A model generated the notes under the pieces. That model made no database searches, was not told the DNA's origin, and was given only the letters and a program-made list of their open reading frames with translations. Both the position numbers and the translations under genes were made by a program. Shown here piece by piece: positions 1-13,200 of a stretch of DNA of 64,000 nt (position 1 is the stretch's first letter; every line of letters starts with the position of its first letter). This stretch comes from Lobosporangium transversale (Eukaryota; Mortierellomycota; Mortierellomycetes; Mortierellales; Mortierellaceae), in assembly GCF_002105155.1 (NCBI RefSeq), contig NW_019029011.1:124001-188000 (forward strand), given 5' to 3'.

Positions 1-3000
1 TCTTTACAGGTATCATAATCCTGAGATGAGCTATCCTCATACACGCGAGAATCCGAACTCTCGATATTTAGTTGATCATGATTATCTATGCCAAACTCGT
101 ATGGCGGACATGGCCAAACGCCGTTAGGACTAGATGACGTCCTGTCCTCGAATAATTGAGCCCTTTCCTTCATAACCAAGTGCCCATTGCTACCTTGCTT
201 TGTGGCCGTTTCATGGGCAGACAAGCAATGTTGCTGTTTTTGTTGTTGAGAAAGCTGTGAATCAGAGTTTTTGCGAAAGGTTAATGATAGGGCCCCTACA
301 ATTGCTGTAGTGGCAGAACTGCGGCGCTGATTCCATTCTAAAGTTTCCATTGAAACATTTCCTAGTTATTAATTCGTAAATCCTCTCGCTCGCCTTGAAT
401 GATAAAAAACAAAAATGGAAATAAAACTAACCAGCCTTTTCCTGATGACCACTTATAACACTGGTTAATGGCCGCCTGCTGGTTCCAGAGCCATGCCTAC
501 GTAAGATCCGATTTGTCAAGGAAGGATATGGAAGAGATCCGGCAGAGCCTGTGTCTTTTTCACTTTGGTCCTGGATCACTGTACTGTGGTGACAATTATT
601 AACTCTGTTACTATTGTTTGGAGAAGGAGAGACATCGAAAGGCTGTCCAAGCGACGATGAACTCGAGTCATCGCTATAGCTGCAGCATGAGAACGATGTG
701 GATGTCGTTGGTTGCAACGAAAACTGCATTGCAGTATCAGCAGCGGAGACGACAGCATTAGTGGTGGCAATAGTAGTAGCAGAAGGATGGGGAGGAGTAG
801 ATAACGTAGTAGGTGTCGTCCAAATATTCTTTGTCGAGACGTCTTTAAACATATTTTGGATCAGTGTGCGCTGATTGGTTTTGATGCCGTTGCTACTGGA
901 TGATGCAAATACGCGAACGGCATCAAACGAATGGACTCTTTGGCGGCTCTCTGGTATGAGCCAAGGAATAGGCGTTGACGGGTAGAGTAGATGCGGTGGC
1001 GTTACAGTCCTTGAAAGATCCTGTGCTTGTCGTGACTTATAGACAGGACCGAGTTGAACATCATGGCCCTGCTCATTAATATCACTTTCCCAGCCAGCAG
1101 TAATATCGCCAATCCGCGCGCCATCGTGGCATTCAGATTGATATTGCTTCATGTTATTCAAATGTTCCATCGGAATAGAACCGCAATGTTGCTCGCTTGT
1201 GGGTTTTGGCTGCAGGTATTGATTATCATGGTAAATGATCCCATCCAGTGTGTGAATGGACTGCCGTGTATTCAATGTTTCAGACTCGGCGGCTATCGCC
1301 GAAGACATGACCATTACCATAGCATTGGAGGATGCAGAAGGCGGCGGAGGCATAAGTGGTGATGGGATAGCTGTCGAGCCCGAAGACCATGGCGATGGTG
1401 ATGGTGAAGGAGAACGTTGGCGTGCTAAAACATGGCGCGCAGAGCTACAGCCTAGAGTTTGAGCGTTGCTCAGTTTCCAGGGAAGCGAGGAGACGACCGT
1501 CTCAAACGCTGCGATCTCCCTTGGTAGCTTTGCGTAGGCATCCTTAGAAGCTTGAATACGTTCCCGGAGAGTATTCACCCAGGTATCCCGCTCTCTCGCA
1601 TTGCTAGCTCCGAAGTCAATCCGATAATGATCAAACACGATTTTCCACCCAAAGCGTGTGTATCCTAACAATCATCAAGGTGGCGCGACGGTTATTTTTT
1701 TTATTTTTTTTACGTCAACATGCACACTCTAACAAAGCTTATTCAGAATGTGATCAAGAATCTTCCAGGTCATTCACATACCGTCAAGTTGTGTTGTCTC
1801 ATGCAATTCGCAGAGTCGGAGAGGAAGCCACTGCCGTGGCTCATACAGGCTTGTTTTCTTAGCCTTGACAATAACTAGCATAGTGTTAAACAGGAAGCAT
1901 CCATAATACTTGAGTCGGATCGGTATATCAGGCGTAATAACATATTCGAGCGCCCCAGCAAGCACAATGGAGCCTAGAGTTGCAGCAAAGGCTTTTGTCA
2001 AGACTGTTGGCGCAACGTCCTCACAACTAGGACTAAAGTCAGATAAGCCTTCGGGAGAAGACCTAGGAACATGCTTTGGCGCCGCACGGCTGTTTCCGCA
2101 ATGCATATCGTCTGCTGAGCAAAGATAACAAGGATGGATTGAAGCACCACTATTGTAGGAACAGATAACGTTTCCATTTCCATCTCCACTCCCGTGCTCA
2201 TTCTCATTAGACTGGCTGCTGTGGCCATTCTGGACCTCGTTTAAAGCCCCGATTCCAGCCACTAGGCGTTCTTTAGTTGAAGGGCCAATCTTTTTTGGGA
2301 AGCTGGAATCGGGAAATTTCCTGAGAATTTGTTCTGTCAAGAGCTTGCGCTCTACGGCTCGCTGCGTCTCGTCCATCTCACGCGCCTTCCCCCTCATAAA
2401 CTGATATGCTCGGCTAATGTACTCATGTTCAGGATCATTCTCGTTTGTTAGTCGTAGGATCTCTTTGAGCAAGAGGGGGTACCGACAGATGCGTTGGATG
2501 GGTTTGATCAAGAAATCTTTCAGATCAGTGCGTGAACTGGGTCGATGCTGCAATGCCATAAGCTCCTTACTCTCCTTCTGTAAAAGAGCCATGGTTGCTT
2601 GACCTCCAGACCGACTGATTTCATTTATGGTCCGCATTCGTAACTCAGCAAATATACCATATAGACTATTGCCATGGTTCTAGTCGCAAGCCGAAAGTGT
2701 AAAAGAAATAAGTTCATCGATTCATCAACTCACTGAAGAACCAAAGAAAAGGGGAAAAGAAAAAATAGAAAATTAGGACAAATGCAATATCTCCTTTTTT
2801 TTTCTTCTAGCGCCTACCATCAATGAAAAGGCTTCAGCTAGATTCTTGTAAACTATAAGAGGGGCTTGATGGTCGCGATCAGACTCATAAATCTTGCTAG
2901 TTTTCAGACGCGCATGAAGCCCTCGGTGCATCACCAATAGCCCGCTAACACATCGTCGCATCTTAGCTAGAATCAGTTGAGGAAACCATGACTTTGACTC

Positions 3001-6000
3001 GAGCGCTTGCAAATACACCTATTTAATGCATTGGTATAAACACAATTATAAAGTCAACTTAGGCACATACTTCTTTAGAGTCAATATCACCTACAATAGC
3101 CTTTACATGTCCTTACATGAAGAAGGACGTCCAAATCATCCACATAACTCTTCTCAGTGGTTTCGAGCTCGAGGAGGGCATGCGACCTTTTCATAAATCG
3201 TTTTATCTCGCCAGCATCAATGGCAGGTTGTGTCTCAATGGTGAAGGCTTCGAGTGCAGATGACAGAGTGGAATCAAGAACAGATGTTGTAGCATTAAGG
3301 GAATCGGCTGCTGAGTCTATTCTTGAAGGCTCGAGCGCCAACCTATCTTCATTCCGTAGATATTCCCGTTCCTTTGGTAACGATCCACAATCATAACTCT
3401 CTTGATTGGCCTCAGTTATTGTCGTGATCTCCGTAAGAAAAGGATCAATGCTCTTATAGTTCCCGTTTGAGGATTCCAACGGATACTCTGACTCTTCTTG
3501 AGTAATCGCTTCGTGTGATGGTCGGTAGCTCATGCTTTTTTGAGGTTGGAAGATAGAATGATTGCCACCGAGCCCATCAATACAATTTTTCGAAGCTACC
3601 CATGCCTCTATTTCCGCTGTTTCTGAAGCAATATCAAGCATAGGGGTATTAATGGCATTCATTCCAGTCATTGTTTCTAAAACCGGTACTCTGTGCGTTT
3701 GAATATCGGGCAAGCGACCGGCTTTAGCGTCATGCTTTCTGATGCGACGATCCTGTATGTCCAGAAGCGCCTTTTTAGATGAGCTAAAGCTTAGTGATGG
3801 ACGATGCGACATGCTACTGCAACTCTCGCTGCGCTTTTGATATTGTATCCTGCCTCTTTGTCGTCGTCGCCCTTGCCTTTTGAAAGGCTCTGAGCTCTCA
3901 GAGATATGTTTATCACTATGGTTGATGAGTGTTTTCACAGAAGGTCGCTGATGCAGGATGCTGTCCTTAAGATGGCCTAATCCTAAGTTGTCTTCCTGTC
4001 CCATTGAGGAGGATGTGGAGCAGGTACTGTCAACGACATGGCCAAGGTTGCTATCAGGTAATGGTATAGGATACCTATCCAAGGTTTTGCTCAAGGGGTA
4101 CGCTTGGGCCATATTATAGGGGAGACTGTAATGATGATAGTGTTGGTTCTTACGCGGCTTAAAGACCGCATTCTTTTCCTCAGCTAGGCTCTCCTTCATA
4201 GGAAATCGGAATGAGTCCAATCGCTTTAGTGTAGAAATCATGGTTGCTGAGGATGAGCTTGATGTCGCATACTCCAAAGGCGCCTCTTGTGGTTTGGACT
4301 CCTTCTTAATCGGCAACTTAACAGTGAGCGACGGAGAGAGACATGATTTGGGTGACAGTGCCATGATGTATTTTGTATCCGAGCTATCAGTCAGCGGACT
4401 GTGATCAATGCAAAAGTTTTCGGCATGCGCGATTGTAACTTGCCTCAATGGCTCTGGCTCTTTGTCCATACAGATCAATAAACTTTTGCTGTCATTTCCT
4501 TGGTCTCTATAATTACTTTGAACGACCGCCCTTTTCTTTGTCCAATTGCTGACTGATGTATCTGAGTGAGTGGTATTTGGGGAGGTGAGTGCTAATGGAG
4601 TTAGTGCTGACGTTGGTGCTTGAACTGGCACTGAGGCTGAATGAACTGGAACTGAGGCTGAAGTTGGTATATACAATAACGACTTTTTAGTGGGCCCTAT
4701 AGATAATCGAAATGGGATGGCCATTGTAGCCATGCAGAGCGATCGCCTTATTGCCGAAGATGACCGTTTGGTGGCGAGGTAACGTTTGAATCGAAAAGTT
4801 GGATGCTTGATTTGTCGCAGAAGCTCAAAAATGCGCTGATCTAAATATTTCTCCTTGAGGCATAATGTTTGTGCATAGTGTTGCTTTCGTCGCAATCTAC
4901 CTGTACTAGCTTGTTGATTCTGTGGCCTTTGTTTCCACTGAATACGTTGCCATAGTTGTGAGGGTGTACGTTGAGAAGCGGTAGGGTATCGAACTTGAGT
5001 GTGATCTGGGTTGGATACTAAACCAAGAGGGTCTTCTCCAACATTACTAAGAAGAGGCGTTGAAGTCAAGGGTATATGGCCTGCATAGGTGAATTGTGGT
5101 GTTGACTGCGGGAGAAACTGCATAGTTGAAGTTATTTTGGCCCCTGCTGTTATCGATGCTGCAATGCTTGAAGTTGTCGTTTCAGTAGGAATACACCTGG
5201 ACGGTGAGTAATACAAAGGAGACGAATCAACAAGAATGACTGAAGATGAAGATTGGGTGATGTCAAATTGAGTTAAAAAGAGTGGTTGATCGCATCTGTG
5301 GCCCTTTTTTTCTTCATTGTGTATATTATCAGACTTTTCGCAGCCGATTACACGCATATCAGTCGGTGCAGTATCATGATCATAAGTCTGTGCTGCATCT
5401 CTGCATTGTTGAGCAAGAATAGAGTACCTATCTGCAGTAGCCAATTCATATTTGATCTTCGTAACAAGTGGCCATACAATCGTCCTTGTCTTTGTTCTTA
5501 TCGGTACCAAATCCAGGCCTGTAGAAGATGTAGATCGTAGATACTTAAGAAATATTCCTTTAGGATGGGCTATTCGTGCCCGAGTATTTCCAGGTGAATA
5601 TCTCAACCTATCCAATGATGGCAACGAACGTGAGGTAAATGAGGTTGATGTAGTGATGGGATGTACTATGGGTGTGGGCAAGAATAACGGCTGTTTTCGA
5701 TCATTGTTTATGATACTTTGACATTCTGACAAATGTAATGTGAGATAAGAAGAGCATGTAGAAAGAGATGAGTGGAGGTTAAGGGTTGGCGGTCTGGAGC
5801 GACAGTTATGTTCCTGCGAAGGGTTTTGAGGATAAGCAGCTCCATGGATATAGGATCGTTGCGGGGGACACGAAAATAAACAAGAGTCATACGATGTGTC
5901 GGTTCTGTCTATGTTAGGGCCATTGCTGCCCATTTCCACGAGATGTGGCCAGGAGTGACATGAAATTAGGACAGGGGGTTGCACTGACGTTGAAGTAAGG

Positions 6001-6659
6001 GCTTGAGATGATGATGAAAATGATGGGCATCGATTGGATCCAAGAATAGCCACCGAGCGGTAAATAGATGGAGGATGAGAGCGAGAGCGAGAGCGAATAA
6101 TGTGTAAAGATTTGAGACGGTTGGGGAAACTGATCCGGTTCCAAAGCATGGGCTCCCTAGTAGTCCTTAATTGTAATAAGGTTGAAGGGAGGTGTGTTAA
6201 ATGGGGACAAGAGGACGGTACTGTGCTGGATCGTCTACGTTGCCGTTGTTGCATCTTTTGTCTGTATCCCTGTGGTAGAAATTGGCAGTAGGCACAGCAG
6301 CAGCGGTAGTTTGTACACTGATGATGATGATGACAATAACAGGCACGTTGAGTCGCAGTCCTTTGGGTAGATTTTCGGGATCGTGACAAATAGCTTGGTC
6401 GCTTCGCTGATGTGAAAGCAAGAACGCGAGGAAAACAAAGCATGCATTTAATTGTTACTGGTGCACAGATCATTTTGCTTGGTAACACAAAGTTAAGTTG
6501 ATGTGGTGATGAGGGCAAAAAGGTTTGGTGTTGGAGGGTAGGTTTAAAAGAACAACGACCAAAGTTGGTGGTAGGTGTAGAGGTGGTTGAGAGCGTTGAT
6601 TTCGCATTGAATGATTGCGGATGACGAAAAGAGTATTCTATGGTTGGTTGTGCGGACAT
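1..6659 (-). CDS. Dbl-family Rho guanine nucleotide exchange factor (DH-PH), 3' end off the window
   Basis: Predicted activator of Rho-type GTPases by GDP/GTP exchange. Exons in transcript order are 6659-3107, 3090-3071, 3018-2818, 2679-1782, 1664-432 and 337 to the left edge; all junctions are GT-AG and in phase. The first ~1160 residues are Ser/Pro/Gln-rich and look disordered. A Dbl-homology domain then starts near 'ELETTEKSYVDDLDVLL' and includes 'TDLKDFLIKPIQRICRYPLL', the conserved DH helix. A Ser-rich linker leads into a PH-like domain (from about 'LAGALEYVITPDIPIRLKYY' to 'ARERDTWVNTLRERI') spanning the exon 4/5 junction. A low-complexity tail continues off the edge, still open at base 1. 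The start is the ATG at 6659, just inside an in-frame GTG at 6662. Exon 2 is only 20 nt. The RhoGEF assignment is solid; the target GTPase is unknown. Confidence 0.9.
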
Positions 6660-8278
6660 CACTCGTTAATAGAACGGTACGAAGCCCTAGCTAATCTCTA
6701 AAAGAAATACTACAAAGTGATGAACGGGGCAACAAAGAAGAAAACCAAGCCTAAAGCATAGACATCAGAAAGCAAATACAAAACCAGATCAACATGTGGA
6801 ACAGTGGCAATAATAATGATAATAATGACAGTGGTGGCAATGATGGTAATAGCAATAGGGAAGTGTGACGATTGTAAGCAGAAGCGTTGTGTGTAGCTAG
6901 TCGAATATGGCTTAGTGGGATACCGAAGGCTATTTTTGTTTTCTGTTGTCTCGCAGACATGAACGCACCATCAACAAATTGAATGCAACAATTGGAAAGG
7001 CTCGGGTGCACGCAGGCACTCATTCAGCCATGCAGTTAAGAAAATAAGGTCGAAGTATTAAAAAAATATAGAAAAAGAAAACAAAAGGAAGGTCAGAACA
7101 ATCTTTGGAATAGAGTAAGGATCAAGGTGAAAATGTATCAGATTGAAAGACAGAGAGAGGGAAAGAGAAAGAAAAGAATGAGAATTTGATGAGACTGAAC
7201 AGATGCAGGACAAGATTGGACAAAAAAGGGCGAAAGCAAGACTAGGAGGAGAGTTAAAGAAAGAATGGGGTAATAACCAGTCAATGGAATTAAAAGACAA
7301 TCATCGCTTGCAATATTAGTATTAAAAATTGGCATGATGAAAAGAAAAGAGGGACAAACATGCTCATCTATTCAAAGCTCAAGTGATACAAAGGCTCAAG
7401 TAACTTGAAAAGCGTTTACTCGGACAAATATAACTGGAATGTTTATTAATGGTGCTGCTCTCCTCCTGTTTCCTTCTGTCTCTTGGACATGGGATATGTA
7501 GGGATCCCTGAAGAATAAGCAACAACAACCAGGTGGATGCTTGGGTCACACAAACACACTGCAGTCTAAATAAAAGCAATGGATGGTTCATGTCAATCTC
7601 ATTCTACACATGTGGCCATGAACATTCGTTTTTAGCTTTAGCATTTTGCTCCCAATTCCACTCATTTTTATCAATGCTCACACTCAACACCAAAAGAGTC
7701 GTTGAACTTCAAACCATGCTCTCAGCAAGAGACCCTATACAACAACATCTTAGTGTGAATTTCAATTGCTCTAGCTCCCTTTCTTTCTCCACATTAGTCA
7801 TTAGTCTGTTCGTTGTCCTTTACACACTCCTCTTTTGTTATTCTATATCTCTGTAAGCAAATTAAATTAGCACTGCTTATATTTTATACTCTTTATTACC
7901 GACGTGGTCAAGACGACATGAAAGGCATGGTCTTCAATAATTCTTGCTTCTTCTTCTATCCTACCCACCGCCCTTACTGATATTCCCACGCAACGGATAT
8001 TTATGTCTCCTACAGCAACATCTCTTTCACTGAACACTTAGGACATATTCTAATCAATACAGACATGGCCCTCTTGTTTGAGCGCACAGAGCGCCGTAGT
8101 AACGTCTGTATTATTCACTGCGCCATTCGTCTTCACTACGAACCTCGTAGTTAGTGAGCTGGCATTCGTCACAAGGTTAAAGTAACGGTAGTCCATATGA
8201 AGTAAATGGTATGCGGCTTACGTGTCAAACCCCTCTTTTTCCTTTTACATATCAACCACGAATACTTTTAGTTCTGGA
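6660..8278. other. Intergenic region upstream of the RhoGEF
   Basis: No supportable gene. Purine-rich tracts on the plus strand (about 7050-7270) are pyrimidine-rich in the sense of the RhoGEF and may be part of its promoter or leader. Open frames here begin with non-ATG codons or are low complexity. Confidence 0.5.
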
Positions 8279-8660
8279 AGTCGTTTGCCGAAATCTTTAG
8301 GATAACCTTCCTGGTTACTTTTTGGAGCTGGAGCTATTATCTAGTATCTTCACCGTCTACAGCTCATTATCTTGGTGAGCTTAGGATGGAATCTTGGTCT
8401 TATTGTTGCCATTCATGTCGTCGGCAGTGTCTTTACAATGAGAGATATTGGAGCACCCACTCACTCATTCCTATCTCAACCTCACTTGGCCATCAGAAAT
8501 AACTTTGCCCTGAACCCTGCTCGCGACGTAGCTCCACCTGTATTCACCAACTTTGCTAGATGGGCTTTAGTTAGTTCTCTCGCCTGGATCGATATCTCTA
8601 TTACCAATTGTTGATTCTTTCCTTGGAGCCATTAGTGGAGTTTTTAATGTCAAAGACATG
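8279..8660 (+). pseudogene. Decayed aquaglyceroporin (MIP family)
   Basis: A single frame from 8279 reads a degenerate first membrane segment ('LLFGAGAII'), two in-frame stops, then 'SLGWNLGLIVAIHVVGS', which resembles the second helix of glycerol facilitators. It continues into 'FALNPARDVAPPVFTNFARW', the second NPA box in its aquaglyceroporin form (NPARD...P.LFT..AGW). After the stop at 8612-8614 another frame gives 'LPIVDSFLGAISGVF', matching the last MIP helix (VPIVGPFLGA). The first NPA box and roughly 100 residues in between are missing. Stops, a frameshift and an internal deletion make this a pseudogene. Family identity rests on the NPARD motif and the order of fragments. Confidence 0.75.
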
Positions 8661-8978
8661 ACATATTCTCTTTGTTTGCTCTCTTGTCACCTTGCCTACT
8701 AATATGGATAATTTTTTATCTTGCATTTGATGATAGCGTTCGGCCTTTTCATCTATGCATCTATGCTTGTGGCCTCACCTCATTGAACAACTAATGCAGA
8801 ATCATCCATAAAACATAAAAATATTTATTGTAACATTTCGTTCTTTGTACAGAACGAACGATAAAAGAAGGTGCGCCGATATTCTCTGATGATAATTCTG
8901 TTAACATAAGACGTCTTAAACCCGGTCTACAAAAGCTAGCTTGTTTGACACCCGTCTATGTTTCTTATGATCAAGCTT

Positions 8979-9080
8979 CTACTCCTTCTGTATCCAGAAA
9001 TTCTCCTTGGATATTTTTGCCTTTTCAACAATATATTTCCCTTCTTTGTACTTTTGCGATTCTTCAAAGGCGTATATCTA

Positions 9081-9117
<37 letters not shown>

Positions 9118-9611
9118 GTATAGCTTAATTATGATGAAAAGTATAAGAAGGCAAAGAGTTTTCTTTCTATTCATTCACTATAACACCCATTGACATAGCA
9201 AACTTGCATAGATCCATCCAACCACACTCTGACAAATAGAACACCCAATATCAGCTACGGAATGTAGACCCGTCATCAAGATTCTGTCCTCTTTAGGCCC
9301 GAGCGTGATGTTGTGAACATTCTTGAACAAGTAAGCACGACCATGTCGTCCTTGAAATCCCTAATTAACATCGATTGAAGACATACTGTTCAATGCCTAC
9401 TGAATTTGTCTTTCTCCATGTATGAATGTCAAGTGCTTCTTCAGGGATACGCTTGCTACTTCTACTTTCAAGACTTTATTGGCTTGTTTAGTACCTTGGA
9501 GACGACATCTTCATTTCTAGCAAGGTGGGTATGACAGCTGGCGCAAGTGTAAATCTGATCTCCATTCAAGTATATCTGATGCGCCTGAGGATCATCCAAG
9601 TGCTCAGCCAT
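8979..9611 (-). CDS. Yippee-like zinc-binding protein
   Basis: A 122-residue Yippee/YPEL-type protein, a conserved eukaryotic family with a Yippee zinc fold of unclear molecular role. Exons are 9611-9495, 9360-9208 and 9077-8979. The signature C-x2-C-x52-C-x2-C is intact (C23, C26, C79, C82), as are '[11 protein letters not shown]', '[10 protein letters not shown]' and '[15 protein letters not shown]'. Length matches the family. The ATG at 9611 starts just before the conserved domain; a longer in-frame reading upstream uses non-family sequence and was not adopted. The second intron needs a GC donor (TAT|GCAAGT) to give the expected GWxYxxAFE spacing, and it contains a T12/A25 homopolymer. It is transcribed divergently from VAC14. 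Confidence 0.92.
9078..9207 (-). other. GC-AG intron in the Yippee-like gene
   Basis: The donor reads GCAAGT, the standard context of GC donors, and the acceptor is TAG at 9080-9078. Splicing here joins ...GWIY to [13 protein letters not shown] with exact family spacing. No GT donor restores this. Confidence 0.8.
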
Positions 9612-10254
9612 ATTTACTAACTTCAAGTGAGTATGAAAGAGTAAAGGGGGAAGGGAGTGGTAGAAGGAGAAAAAAGAGAAAGAGAATGTGGTACAAAATT
9701 TGAATTTGTCCCAGAATAAACGAGGTAGACAAGCCTCTCTCTCCTTCGCCCAGGTCAGTCTAACCATTTCCCAAATGATCGCATTGCATCTGCAACAACA
9801 GAACTTTTGGCATGGCAAAATAGGTTAAGGGATTGCATCTATCAACCAATTGCCATCATTAATATCTATCTCAATTCAGCGACAGGTTGCTTCGATGTAG
9901 TCTTGGAAATAGCATGAAAGAAACGTTGTATTGGTCTAGGACAAGGATGGTGTCTGTGGTTATCATTCATTTAATGCTCTAATAAATCCAATGACATTGG
10001 TATCTTTATTATTGAAAATTCAGTGGCCTTGCTTCCAGTGTCTGCGCCATTCCATGTCAATGCGCATGAAAAGATGCTGTATGTTGCACCTGACTAAACT
10101 TTTTTTTTAACCGTGGTTTGTCCTTTTTTACTCATCCTTCGTCATCTCATCTCAACTTTTAGGATTAGCTCGCGTCAATTTTTTTTTTTCTTTGGCATTG
10201 CATTCAGAAGTAACACGCTGATCCCAGACATATTACACTCTCTTAAGGTCTGCC
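9612..10254. other. Divergent intergenic region between the Yippee-like gene and VAC14
   Basis: About 640 bp shared upstream region of two divergently transcribed genes. It contains T-rich tracts (10101-10109, 10179-10189) and no supportable gene. Confidence 0.5.
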
Positions 10255-13200
10255 ATGTCAGATTACATCCTCAGCCCACAAATCGCCAGGGGTTTGTCCG
10301 ACAAGCTCTATGACAAACGCAAGAGTGCAGCTCTTGAGGTTGAGAAGTAAATAACGACAGATTGTAGTAGACAATAACAGGAAAAGAGGATGCACTATTG
10401 CTTCAACACTACCCCTATTAATTTTATATCTTTAAAACAATATATTCTTATTGCTCTCTTCATTATACGATGCCACGCCCATTGTAGAAACATCCATGGA
10501 TATATCTACCACGACCAGAAGGACAAGATAGCGAAGACGATCTCGGCCCTTGTTGAGGACTTCGTGTATTCGCTCTCACCCAACGCTCGCAATGGAGGCT
10601 TGATTGGATTAGCTGCTGCTTCCATCTCTCTTGGAAATGTATATTTTTCTCGGTCGATTTTTTTTAACATTAGAATACCACAATAAGTACTAAAGTATTG
10701 TTTGTCTCGTCCTGATCGATTTAGGGCGTGCCCTCGTATCTTGACCGCATTGTACCTCCAGTTATCATGTGTTTTGCCGATCAGGATTCATGCGTTCGCT
10801 ACTATGCCTGTGAAAGTATGTACAACATTGCCAAGGTAGCAAGAGGCAGTATCCTTCGGTATTTTAATGAGCTCTTTGATGCCATGAGCAAGGTATAAAA
10901 AGCAAATATCATGTAATTTAGTCGACTGGATTCCCTATGGTCAACCAACCCTATACTGACTTCCACCGCTTCGCCTGCTATCTTCTGGTGGTGATGAATG
11001 ATAACAATAGCTTTATGCAGATCAAGAGTTATCAGTCACTGGAGGTGCTGAATTGCTTGATCGTCTTGTCAAGGATATAGTGCATGAACAGTCCGTTGTC
11101 TACTCTGGACCTATCACTCATATTGACGATCAGGATCCACAGCAACTAGCATTATCTCTTCCTCGGGAATCGCAGTTTTCACTTCCACGATTTATCCCTC
11201 TTCTTGCAGAACGTGTCTACAGCAAGAATTCCCGGACCCGTAATTACCTCGTCACCTGGATTGAGGTATTGGACTCAATTCCCGACCTAGAGTTGGTTGC
11301 ATATCTTCCCGATTTTCTCGACGGACTACTCTACTTTTTGAGCGATTCCAATCCAGATGTGAAGACTTTGACTCAAAAACTGTTAAACGACTTTTTAACT
11401 GAGATTCGCGAGGTGGCGGAGCTTCAGCAACAACAGCAGCACGAACAATTGCAAGCGCGTCTTAAGCAACTTCAAATGCAAGAGGGTCAAAAGAGATCGA
11501 GCTTTGATGATTTATCTGTGTCTGGAGATTTCGATCTTTTGGAGAATGAATCTACAGGGCATGGAAAGGGCAACTGGGTTCCTGGTCAAGGAGTTAAAGT
11601 TAACTATGCAAAAATTGTAAAAATCTTGAAACCACATTTGACATCGACCGATGAAGACATTCAGGAGACCGCTTTGCGCTGGATCAACGAATTCATGAGT
11701 CTAGCCAAGGATGTCATGATTCAATTTACACCAACTCTTATACCTGCTGTTCTACCCTGTCTAGCTCATTCGGTGGATTCAATTCGTGCAATCGCCAATG
11801 AAACTAATTTGAGCTTGTATACACTCGTGCTTGAGTCAGCGCTCCCACCGAAACCTCAACATACATCGTCGCCGTTAGACGTAATAACTTCTGAGCGTCC
11901 ACTCCATCCTCCACGGTCACCGAGGATTGAAGATCGCTCGACTATGTCCTTTGGAACATCTGGGTCCCTTGCTTCAAAAATCTCTGCCAACAGCGCTCCT
12001 AAAGATCAAACAAAGGATACCGTAGGTCGTGCCGCTTCACCTACTCCACAAAAGCCAGTGACCGATCAGCTTGAGTTTGATTATGTGGCTACCGTACATG
12101 CGTTGACACTTCAGTTCCTTAATGAGCATGAACAAACACGCATTGCAAGTTTAGAATGGTTGCTTATGTTACACAAACGAGCTCCACACTTAATCTTAGC
12201 AATCGATGATGGCAGTTTCCCAGTACTGTTGAAGACCCTTTCTGACCCATCTGAGGAGGTCATCAAACGTGATCTTCAGCTGTTAGCGCAAATCTCTTCA
12301 TATTCAGATGACGCTTATTTTTATAACTTTATGCTCAATTTACTGTCATTATTCAGCACTGAAAACCAATTGCTGGAGGTTCGAGGAAGCGTCATTATCC
12401 GACAACTTTGCGTGAGCTTAAACTCCGAGAAAATATATAGGACTCTAGCTGAAATTTTGGAAAAGGATGAGGATCTCGAGTTTGCAAACACAATGGTCCA
12501 GAACTTGAATATAATTCTTATTACTGCCCCTGAACTGGCAGACCTGCGGAGGCGACTCAAATCTACGGATAGTCGATCTAATCCAAACTCAGTAGGTTTT
12601 GTTACAATATAAGAGCAAAAAGCCAGTGATCTCAATTGAAACCAGATACTAATCTATTTTTTTTTATCTTCCAAGGATGGACAAGCATTGTTCACGGCAT
12701 TGTACAAGTCCTGGTGCCATAATCCTGTCTCCACCTTTTCTCTGTGCCTGATGGCCCAATATTATGAACACGCAGTCGAACTTCTTCAAACTTTGTAAGA
12801 AACCCTCAAGTATGAGATGTTTTGGCCGATTTAATCATTTCAGCCTTCTAACTGACATTTCCTTTATCTTATGCATAGCGCTGAATTTGAGATCACAGTA
12901 AATCTTCTCATTCAAATTGATAAGCTGGTACAACTATTAGAGTCACCTGTCTTTACATGTAAGGATGAGAAGCTCGCCCCCATGTATTTTTGACGAATAG
13001 ATCAATTCATATACTTAACTTCTTGATATCTATTTCTTTCCACAAATCTAGATCTTCGACTCCAGCTTTTAGAGCCGGAACGATACCCTCATCTGTTCAA
13101 GTGCCTATACGGGCTTTTAATGCTTCTTCCACAGAGTACAGCCTTCGTCACGCTTAGAAACAGATTGACGAGTGTTAGTTCGATGGGATTTATTCACTTG

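Noticed and set aside
8372-8614. 80-residue open frame as a functional gene
   Set aside because: It starts at a TTG, has in-frame stops just upstream and represents only pieces of an aquaglyceroporin, so it was called a pseudogene.
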